The position numbers and the translations under genes are program-made. Shown one piece after another: positions 51,368-61,012 of a DNA stretch of 64,000 nt. Positions within the stretch are counted from its first letter, which is position 1. Each line of letters begins with the position of its first letter. Source of the stretch: Arthrobacter sp. 135MFCol5.1 (GTDB lineage: Bacteria > Actinomycetota > Actinomycetes > Actinomycetales > Micrococcaceae). Below the pieces are notes generated by a model that was not told where the DNA came from, did not search any database, and worked only from the letters and a program-made list of their open reading frames with translations. The DNA lies in NCBI RefSeq assembly GCF_000374865.1, contig NZ_KB895454.1:372001-436000 (forward strand), in the 5' to 3' direction.

Positions 51368-51769
51368 CTACTCGCCGTCGGCCGCCGCACCGGCCTGGGC
51401 GGGGACGTCGTCGCCGAGCTGCAGGTCCACCACCGGGCAGTCCTTCCAGAGCCGCTCGAGGGCGTAGAACACGCGGTCTTCCTCGTGCTGGACGTGGATG
51501 ACGATGTCCGAGTAATCCAGGAGCACCCACCGGCCACCGGAGCGGCCCTCGCGGCGCACCGGGCGGAGGTCCTGCTTGGCAAGTTCTTCCTCGATGCCGT
51601 CCACGATCGCGTTGACCTGGCGTTCGCTGGGTGCAGAGGCGATGAGGAAGACGTCGGCCAGGGCCAGCCGTTCGCTCACGTCAAGGGCCACGATGTCGTG
51701 GGCTATCTTGTCAGCGGCAGCCTTGGCGGCCGTACGGGCCATGGCGATGGACGTTTGTGTTGCAGTCAC
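51368..51769 (-). CDS. rsfS: Ribosome silencing factor RsfS
   Basis: A 133-residue protein of the RsfS/Iojap family, which binds L14 on the 50S subunit and blocks subunit joining in slow growth. Visible motifs are DIVALDVSERLALADVFLIASA, RQVNAIVDGIEEEL and WVLLDYSDIVIHVQHEEDRVFY. A short acidic, Ala-rich tail follows. It sits at the end of the nadD group, the usual place for rsfS in actinobacteria. Confidence 0.95.
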   Translation of the reverse strand: MTATQTSIAMARTAAKAAADKIAHDIVALDVSERLALADVFLIASAPSERQVNAIVDGIEEELAKQDLRPVRREGRSGGRWVLLDYSDIVIHVQHEEDRVFYALERLWKDCPVVDLQLGDDVPAQAGAAADGE

Positions 51770-51812
51770 GGGACTCCTTGTTTGGGTTAAGTGTTTGTTG
51801 CCGCTGGTGGGA

Positions 51813-53102
51813 TCAGCGGGACATGCCGGTGACGATCAGGATGATGCCGGCAACCAGTGCCAGGATCCCGAACGCGAGGATGCAGAACTGGAGGACCCGG
51901 TTGCGCCGCGCCCTGGTGAGCCCTGCTGTTGCTGCGTCCAGCGGATCAAGGCCGTAGGCGGACCGTGCGGGTACCCGGGGCAGGTCTTCGAAGAGGTCTT
52001 CGGACTGGCCCTCCGGCCGTGCAGCCGGTTTGGGCCGGCCGGCCGCCTTTGCGGCCGCTTCGGCCCTGGCAATCACCTGGGACCGGCCGGTGCCGGACTC
52101 GGCTGGCGCTGCTTTGGTACGGGCTGCCGGCCGGCGTTTGCCGCCCGCCTGGACCTTCGTACCGGGCCGGGTGGTGACCGGAACATGCGAAGTTGCCGGC
52201 GGTTTCATCACCGGGCGCTCCACGCCGGGCACCTGGACGAACTCAAGCGGCGTGACCATGGCAAGGTTGCTGGCAGTGGATGGGCCGGATTTGTCCTGGG
52301 TGCCCGCAACCGCTGCCTGCTTCGCGGGATCTGCGGCTTGGGCCTGGCCTCCCGCCTGTTCGGCGAGTTTTTGCCGGGCCATCGCCCGCCGGTTCATGAC
52401 AGCGGCCCTCTCGGCCAGCGCGATCTGTTCGGCGAGGATTTCCGGGTCCACCGCTTCGGGGTCCTGGGAGGCGATGTGCTCCATTTTGGCGATCTGGTTC
52501 CGCGCCTGTGCGGCGATGAGGGCCCGTGCTTCCAGGGCCTGCTCCACGGTCATGCCGTCCGGGGCGGAACTGCCGGCTTCCGTCGTAGGTCCCGGGTTGA
52601 CGGTGTCACCTGGCGCACTGTTCTTTCCGCCGGCCGGCTTGGCTGTGGGCGCAGGAGCTCCGGCGGCCGGCGGGGAGGTTGGGCCGGCCGCGGGTGGAAC
52701 CACTGGATTGGCGGCCGTCAGTGCCTGCTCCTTGAGCTGCTGCAACCGCAGCTGGCGCCGGGTGGGCGGACCGCCGGCGGACAGCTGCCCCTCCTTCTCT
52801 TCGAGCTCCTTGATGGTGCGCAATGCGGCGCGGTCGCGGGCACGGATCTGGGATGAGCGCTGGGGGGCGGACTGGCTTGGAACAGCCTCTGGACGCGCGA
52901 CAGGCTCGGCGCTTGCGGTCGAGGCAGGGCGGACCGCAGGGTCCTGCGCGGCAGGTGCCCGCCTGGCAGGTTCGGGCGCACCCTCGGCCGGCCGATTCGC
53001 GGCAGGCGGGCGTTGCTCCGTGATGGCCGGGGTGCCCTGTTGGGCGTCCCTGGCCTTCCGGAGTTCCCGGCGGCTGCGGATGGGAGGCTGTTCCTGACTC
53101 AT
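51813..53102 (-). CDS. Hypothetical Ala/Pro-rich protein with C-terminal membrane anchor (429 aa)
   Basis: A largely disordered, Ala/Pro/Gln-rich protein with charged helical stretches (RTIKELEEKEGQLSAGG; TVEQALEARALIAAQARNQI). A basic region (KRRPAARTKAAP) and one transmembrane helix at the very end (VLQFCILAFGILALVAGIILIV) follow, leaving only a few residues outside. The start at ATG 53102 follows nadD by seven bases and has a weak site. A protein in this slot between nadD and rsfS is common in this group of bacteria, without known function. Confidence 0.75.
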   Translation of the reverse strand: MSQEQPPIRSRRELRKARDAQQGTPAITEQRPPAANRPAEGAPEPARRAPAAQDPAVRPASTASAEPVARPEAVPSQSAPQRSSQIRARDRAALRTIKELEEKEGQLSAGGPPTRRQLRLQQLKEQALTAANPVVPPAAGPTSPPAAGAPAPTAKPAGGKNSAPGDTVNPGPTTEAGSSAPDGMTVEQALEARALIAAQARNQIAKMEHIASQDPEAVDPEILAEQIALAERAAVMNRRAMARQKLAEQAGGQAQAADPAKQAAVAGTQDKSGPSTASNLAMVTPLEFVQVPGVERPVMKPPATSHVPVTTRPGTKVQAGGKRRPAARTKAAPAESGTGRSQVIARAEAAAKAAGRPKPAARPEGQSEDLFEDLPRVPARSAYGLDPLDAATAGLTRARRNRVLQFCILAFGILALVAGIILIVTGMSR

Positions 53103-53109
53103 TGAGAAC

Positions 53110-53724
53110 TCATTCAGTACTGGCTGGTTCGCGTGCTTCGGAAAGTGGTTCATCCGCGCCTGCCGGCGGATCGGCATAGAGGTCGTACTTGGCGATGTAC
53201 TGCACCACCCCGTCCGGGACCAGATACCACACCGGATGGTTCGCTGCCACGCGGGCACGGCAATCCGTGGACGAAATGGCCATGGCAGGCACTTCCAGGA
53301 GACTGACGTCCTTACGGCCCATCCCGTCCAGGACGTGCCCCGGGCGGGTGACTCCCACGAAGTGGGCCAGCGACCAGAGCTCGTCAATGTCTTTCCAGGA
53401 CAGGATTTGCGCCAAGGCGTCAGCACCCGTGATGAAGAACAAGTCGGCGTCCGGCCGCTGGGCCCGGAGGTCGCGCAGGGTGTCGATGGTGTACGTGGGA
53501 CCCGGCCGGTCCACGTCGACCCTGCTGACGGTGAAACGTGGATTGGAGGCCGTGGCGATCACGGTCATCAGGTAACGGTGCTCAGGCTCGCTGACCTGTT
53601 TATGGGACTTTTGCCATGGCTGCCCGGTAGGCACGAAGACCACCTCGTCGAGGTCGAATTCGGCCGCGACCTCGCTGGCCGCCACCAGGTGCCCATGGTG
53701 GATGGGATCGAACGTCCCACCCAT
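53110..53724 (-). CDS. nadD: Nicotinate-mononucleotide adenylyltransferase NadD (true start probably upstream)
   Basis: It joins nicotinate mononucleotide and ATP in NAD synthesis. It has the nucleotidyltransferase motif [25 protein letters not shown], and the C-terminal [10 protein letters not shown] motif. The ATG at 53724 lies inside the conserved first beta-strand: the frame continues upstream as RGRLRLGV before MGGTFDP, as in other actinobacterial NadD proteins. No ATG, GTG or TTG exists upstream in this frame. The ATT at 53778, two bases after the previous stop, or CTG at 53766 are candidate starts. Confidence 0.95.
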   Translation of the reverse strand: MGGTFDPIHHGHLVAASEVAAEFDLDEVVFVPTGQPWQKSHKQVSEPEHRYLMTVIATASNPRFTVSRVDVDRPGPTYTIDTLRDLRAQRPDADLFFITGADALAQILSWKDIDELWSLAHFVGVTRPGHVLDGMGRKDVSLLEVPAMAISSTDCRARVAANHPVWYLVPDGVVQYIAKYDLYADPPAGADEPLSEAREPASTE

Positions 53725-53779
53725 GACACCAAGCCGCAGCCTTCCCCGGGCACCATTGCGGTGCAGGTTGTGCGAAATG

Positions 53780-54019
53780 TTAGTGGCCCTGCCCGCGATC
53801 GTGCTTGTTGGGGTGCTGGCGGTGCGGATCCGCGTGCTCTTCGGTGGCCGCGTGCCGGTTGCCCAGGTTGTTGTAGGACAGCGTGATGAACATCAGGACC
53901 ACCAGGATGGCGAACATTGACACGCCGAAGACCCACGGCTCTGCCAGCAGCGGGGCGGGCTCCTCATGGGCTGCGTCGCCTGCCGCGGCGATGGACGTGA
54001 CGATCTGCTGGAGCAGCAT
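53780..54019 (-). CDS. Small single-pass membrane protein upstream of nadD (79 aa)
   Basis: ATG 54019 has AGGGGAGAA upstream. The product begins [20 protein letters not shown], then one hydrophobic helix ([21 protein letters not shown]) and a His/Asn/Asp-rich tail ([18 protein letters not shown]) that may bind metal. It lies between proA and nadD. No family is recognised, though similar small proteins are common at this site in Micrococcaceae. Confidence 0.75.
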   Translation of the reverse strand: MLLQQIVTSIAAAGDAAHEEPAPLLAEPWVFGVSMFAILVVLMFITLSYNNLGNRHAATEEHADPHRQHPNKHDRGQGH

Positions 54020-54099
54020 TTTCTCCCCTATGGTCAAGGATTTTCAGGCAGCGGAACCTTCCGCTGCTTTCTAAGGTTCTGGTCTATGTTACCGCGTTG

Positions 54100-55460
54100 C
54101 TACCCGCGGACCTGGCCTTCGCCCTGGACAATCCACTTCGTGGTGGTCAGCTCGTTCAGTCCCATCGGGCCGCGGGCGTGCAGCTTCTGGGTGGAGATCC
54201 CCACCTCGGCGCCCAGGCCGAGTTCACCGCCGTCGGTAAAGCGTGTGGAGGCGTTGACGATGACCGCTGCGGAATCCACCTCTGCGATGAACCGTTCAGC
54301 GTTGGCGAGGTTGTTGGTGAGGATCGCTTCGGTGTGGCCCGTGGACCATGTGCGGATGTGCTGCACGGCTTCGTCGAGGCTGTCCACCATGGCCACGGCA
54401 AGGTCCAGGTCCATGTATTCCGTGGCCCAGTCTTCGTCCGTGGCCGGCTCCGCGTCGATCCCGGCGGGCAAGGCTGCACCGATCCGTTGGTCCACATGCA
54501 ATCGGACCCCGGCGTTTCGAAGGGCTGTTGCGACGGCGGGCAGCACGGTCGCGCCGGAGTGGACCAGCAGGGTTTCGACGGTGTTGCAGACGCTGGGCCG
54601 CTGGGTCTTGGCGTTGAGCAGGATCTCCACCGCCATGGTCTCGTCCGCGGATTCGTCCAGGAAGATGTGGACGTTTCCCTCTCCCGTCTCGATGACCGGC
54701 ACGGCGGAATTGGTCACCACCGTCTGGATGAGGTCGCGGCCGCCGCGGGGAATCAATACGTCCACCCGGCCGCGGGCCTTCATCAGGACATTGGCGCCGG
54801 CGCGGCCGAACTGGTCCACGGTCTGGACGGCGTCGGCCGGCAGGCTTACGGATTCGAGAGCTTCGCGCAGTACCCGCACCAGGACCTGGTTGGTGGCTTC
54901 TGCTGCACTGCCGCCGCGCAGGATGACGGCGTTGCCGCTCTTGAGCGCCAAGCCGGCGATGTCCACAGTGACGTTGGGGCGTGCCTCGTAAATGGCTGCC
55001 ACAACGCCCATGGGCACGTTGACCTGGCGGAGGCGCAGTCCGTTGGGGAGGGTTTGGCCGCGGACAACGTTGCCCACGGGGTCCGGGAGGTTGGCCAGGT
55101 TCTCGAGGGCCGCCACCAGGCCGTCAACACGGCTTTCGGTGAGGGTGAGCCGGTCCAGGAGCGCTTTGGAGGTGCCGTTGTCCCGGCCGCGCCGGACATC
55201 CATGGCATTGGCTGCGAGGATTGCCTGCACGTTCTCCTGCAGGGCCGCGCCCACGGCGCGGAGGCCGCGGTCCTTCCATGCCCGGTTGGCGGTGGCCATG
55301 CTGCGGGCGGCGTGGCGGGATCGGTCCGCGATGGCGTGGACTGCCGCTTCGACGTCCGCTCCGGCGGCCGGCACCCCTGCCTCCTGTCCTGCCGCCGGGC
55401 CCGGCTGCGCGTGGTCAGCAGTGGTTCCGGTATCAACGGCAGCGTGGATCAGGGCGTCAG

Positions 55461-55464
<4 letters not shown>
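54100..55464 (-). CDS. proA: Gamma-glutamyl phosphate reductase ProA
   Basis: A 454-residue aldehyde-dehydrogenase-fold enzyme, second step of proline synthesis. Features are VPMGVVAAIYEARPNVTVDI, LRGGSAAEATN, VLIPRGGRDLIQ and the catalytic Cys in RPSVCNTVETLLVH, ending with GPMGLNELTTTKW. The N-terminus is about 35 residues longer than the shortest homologues. The start overlaps the proB stop (ATGA), so the two are coupled. Confidence 0.97.
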
Positions 55465-58242
<2,778 letters not shown>

Positions 58243-58289
58243 TCAAGCGGCGCCCGGGGACGCCACAACGATTGTAATGCGGTTAAAAG

Positions 58290-58321
58290 AACAGTGGAGC
58301 GGGCCCTCAGGCCCGCTCCAC
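58290..58321 (-). terminator. Terminator after rpmA
   Basis: Stem GTGGAGCGGGCC / GGCCCGCTCCAC with a four-base loop, followed on the minus strand by TGTTCTTTT. It lies 17 bases after the rpmA stop, so obgE probably gets part of its expression by readthrough or from its own promoter. Confidence 0.88.
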
Positions 58322-58338
58322 CGCTTCAAGACTGCTTG

Positions 58339-58602
58339 TTACTCTGCGGCTGCAGCAGCAACGATGTTGACCACGCGACGTCCGCGGCGGGTGCCGAATT
58401 CAACGGCGCCCGGGGTCAGTGCGAACAGGGTGTCGTCACCGCCGCGGCCTACGCCGGCGCCCGGGTGGAAGTGGGTGCCACGCTGGCGGACGATGATCTC
58501 GCCTGCGGAAACGACCTGGCCGCCGAAGCGCTTGACGCCGAGGTACTGTGCGTTGGAATCGCGACCGTTGCGAGTGGAGCTCGCGCCCTTTTTATGTGCC
58601 AT
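58339..58602 (-). CDS. rpmA: 50S ribosomal protein L27
   Basis: An 87-residue protein with [42 protein letters not shown] and [11 protein letters not shown], all typical of L27. There is no N-terminal cleavage extension. It is 61 bases downstream of rplU in the normal pair. Confidence 0.98.
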   Translation of the reverse strand: MAHKKGASSTRNGRDSNAQYLGVKRFGGQVVSAGEIIVRQRGTHFHPGAGVGRGGDDTLFALTPGAVEFGTRRGRRVVNIVAAAAAE

Positions 58603-58663
58603 CTGAAATGCCTGCCTCTAAATTCTGGGGAATCTGTTGAAATGCCTGAACAGTAACCGGTGG

Positions 58664-58972
58664 TTACTTGATGCCGGTGATCTTGACCTTGGTCAGTTCC
58701 TGGCGGTGACCCTGGCGCTTCTTGTAGCCGGTCTTGTTCTTGAACTTCTGGATGACAATCTTAGGACCACGCAGGTCCTGGAGGATTTCAGCCGTAACAG
58801 TTACCTTGGCCAGGTCCTTGGCTGCGGAGGTGACCTTGTCACCGTCAACCAGGAGCAGTGCGGGCAGCTCAATGGTGCTGCCGGCTCCACCGGCGACGCG
58901 GTTCAGGGTAACGAAGTCTCCAACGGAAACCTTCTCTTGGCGGCCGCCTGCGCGGACAATCGCGTACACCAC
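58664..58972 (-). CDS. rplU: 50S ribosomal protein L21
   Basis: A 102-residue protein beginning [18 protein letters not shown], with the end [20 protein letters not shown] typical of L21. GTG 58972 gives the standard length, with an AGAAGTGAG site at suitable distance; a GTG four codons earlier is possible. The first gene of rplU-rpmA. Confidence 0.97.
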   Translation of the reverse strand: MVYAIVRAGGRQEKVSVGDFVTLNRVAGGAGSTIELPALLLVDGDKVTSAAKDLAKVTVTAEILQDLRGPKIVIQKFKNKTGYKKRQGHRQELTKVKITGIK

Positions 58973-58984
58973 TTGGGAACTCAC

Positions 58985-59236
58985 TTCTCTCGACGTTTAT
59001 AACAAAATTTGCGTGCGGAACCGACTCAATAAAAGCCTGGTTTCTCGCTGTGCCTCAACGCCGTGGGGTCATAACCCAAGTGTTGGCGTAAGCACCGAAG
59101 ATCCAGAATACGCTAAATCCGTCTCCAGCCGCAAATGAGGCTGGTTCCGGAGGGCCGGCTGTGATAGTAACCACAGCATGGCATGCAGCGCCGCAACCGT
59201 GCGTATCCATTGTAGCCGGGGCGCCGCCGTTGGACG
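58985..59236 (-). promoter_or_regulatory. Promoter and leader region of rplU-rpmA
   Basis: This 250-base gap contains a TATTCT -10-like element (59110-59105, minus strand), leaving a leader of about 130 bases before rplU. Part of the leader is A/T-rich (TTTTGTTATAAACG). Ribosomal-protein leaders of this kind are often regulatory. I cannot draw a convincing structure by eye. Confidence 0.35.
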
Positions 59237-60775
59237 TCAGGAGTGAATGCGCGGCGCGTCGAAGAATTCCACTTCGAGCCGGCAGGACTGCTTGAACGCC
59301 GTGACCATGGCGGCCTGTTCATGGTCGGAGGCCTTCCGTCCGGCCGCATCCACCATGGCGATGGCCTGCCGGGTGGCTTCGGCGAAGCCCTCGTCGGCAT
59401 AGGTGCGGAGCCACGCGGCGTACGCGTGCCCGTCCGGTTCGCCCGCCGCGAGGAACCGGGCGTGCAGTGTCCTGCCAACCTCGGCGTAGAGCCAGAAGCA
59501 GGGCAGGACGGCGGCGGCAAGGACGGCATAGCTGCCCGACGCCGAGACGGCTGTGAGGTGGTCAACGTAGGACTTGGTGACGGGTCCCAGGCCCGTCTGC
59601 CCGGGCCGGGTGCTGAGCCATGAGCGGTGCAGTTCCGATTCAACCTCCAGGCACTGCCGGGCCGAGCCTGCCCAGAACAGCTGCTCCTCTTCGGAGGGGG
59701 CCAGGGAACTGGCGCGGGCCAGGACCCGGGAGTAGCCGTTCAGGTATTGGGCGTCCTGGGCCAGATAGTAGGCAAAGTCCTTTTCCGCCAGTTCGCCGGA
59801 GACCAGGCCTTGGATGAAGTCCAGGGCGTAAATATCCGCCAGGTCCTGCCGGGCTTCGGCCCAGAGCCTGGCCGCGAAGCCGCCTTCCGGCAGGTGGGGC
59901 CGCACATGGTGGAAGTGGTGCACGGGCCCGTTCCCGTGGCCGACCTCCAGCCTGCCGGAATCCTCAAGCGCTCCGGCCAGCCAGGGCTTGACCGTCCGCA
60001 GCGACCCTTCCCAGTCGCCCAACCGGGCCTGGACCGTGGCCATGGCAGAGGACAGCGAACAACCCGTCCCGTGGCTGTTGCGGGTGTTGACGCGGGGGCC
60101 GGGCACTTCCACCACGTCCCGGGCCAGCACACCGGCGGTGTTCACCAGGGCGTCCGGGCAGCCTTCGCCTGACAGGTGTCCGCCTTTTACCAGGACGGTG
60201 GCGCCGGTGGCATCCGCCAGGCGCCTGCCCTGGTCCAGCGCACCTTCCCAGTCCCCCGCTGGCTCTTCGCCCACCAGCATGGCCAGTTCGGGCAGGTTGG
60301 GGGTGATGAGGTGGGCAAGCGGAAGCAGGTCGCGGAGGGCGGCTTCGGCGGTTTCCTTCAGCAGGCGGTCGCCGCTGGTGGCCACCATCACCGGATCCAG
60401 GACTACGACGGCGGGACGCACCTTGTCGAGCCACTGCTGGACCGTGCGGATCACCGCTTCGTCGCCGAGCATGCCGATCTTGACGGCGTCGATGGTGATG
60501 TCGTCGCTGACGGCATCGAGCTGCTGCGCCAGGAACGCAGCAGGCGGGACATGGACGGCCACAACGCCACGGGTATTTTGCGCCGTCAGTGCCGTGATGG
60601 CGGCCATGCCATATCCGCCGTGCGCTGCAATGCTCTTCAGGTCCGCTTGGACTCCTGCTCCGCCGGAAGGATCAGAGCCCGCAATGGAGAGGACACGTGG
60701 GATATCGCGCCCCGCAGGGGTCCCGGAGGAGTCAGTGGAGGCACTTGGCAGGGGCATGGAGAGGGTCGAAGACAA
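59237..60775 (-). CDS. thiD: Bifunctional hydroxymethylpyrimidine (phosphate) kinase / TenA-type aminopyrimidine aminohydrolase
   Basis: About 512 residues. The N-terminal ThiD half (to about residue 275) has [40 protein letters not shown] and [15 protein letters not shown]; it phosphorylates HMP to HMP-PP for thiamine synthesis. The C-terminal TenA half has [19 protein letters not shown] and the catalytic Cys in [14 protein letters not shown]; it salvages pyrimidine from degraded thiamine. TTG 60775 is preferred because its AAGGGA site is the 3' end of the TPP riboswitch; ATG 60757 is the alternative. Confidence 0.93.
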   Translation of the reverse strand: MSSTLSMPLPSASTDSSGTPAGRDIPRVLSIAGSDPSGGAGVQADLKSIAAHGGYGMAAITALTAQNTRGVVAVHVPPAAFLAQQLDAVSDDITIDAVKIGMLGDEAVIRTVQQWLDKVRPAVVVLDPVMVATSGDRLLKETAEAALRDLLPLAHLITPNLPELAMLVGEEPAGDWEGALDQGRRLADATGATVLVKGGHLSGEGCPDALVNTAGVLARDVVEVPGPRVNTRNSHGTGCSLSSAMATVQARLGDWEGSLRTVKPWLAGALEDSGRLEVGHGNGPVHHFHHVRPHLPEGGFAARLWAEARQDLADIYALDFIQGLVSGELAEKDFAYYLAQDAQYLNGYSRVLARASSLAPSEEEQLFWAGSARQCLEVESELHRSWLSTRPGQTGLGPVTKSYVDHLTAVSASGSYAVLAAAVLPCFWLYAEVGRTLHARFLAAGEPDGHAYAAWLRTYADEGFAEATRQAIAMVDAAGRKASDHEQAAMVTAFKQSCRLEVEFFDAPRIHS

Positions 60776-60780
60776 CAGAC

Positions 60781-60868
60781 ATCCCTTCGCCGGTACTAGC
60801 CGGACAGGTTCAACGGGTGTGGATCTCAGCCGGCCTTCTGCGCGGCACCCCGTGTCGGTTTCCCAGCC
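60781..60868 (-). ncRNA. TPP riboswitch (THI element)
   Basis: On the minus strand the conserved blocks occur in order: ACGGGGTGCC, then GGCTGAGAT, ACCCGTTGAACCTG, and TAGTACCGGCGAAGGGA. This is the thiamine-pyrophosphate aptamer. It ends at the ribosome binding site of the thiD-tenA gene, so control is probably translational: bound TPP would hide the site. Confidence 0.97.
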
Positions 60869-60916
60869 TAGCCGGTGGCGCGGTACCGGGCTAAAGGTGA
60901 CAGCGGCCGGATGCAG

Positions 60917-60984
60917 GAAGTCCCCGCCTCGTGGACTGTTCCCCCTGTTCTTTCGGGGGGAATGGTCCACGAGACGGGGACTTC
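60917..60984. terminator. Long imperfect hairpin after rne
   Basis: GAAGTCCCCG-c-CTCGTGGAC-tg-TTCCCCC pairs with GGGGGAA-tg-GTCCACGAG-a-CGGGGACTTC: about 26 paired bases with three mismatched positions and a nine to ten-base loop. It lies 29 bases after the rne stop codon and upstream of the TPP riboswitch. It has no T-run, so it may be a strong structural terminator, an RNA-stability element or a dispersed repeat. Confidence 0.7.
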
Positions 60985-61012
60985 ACCTAGCGACGCCGTG
61001 GCCTGCCGGAAT

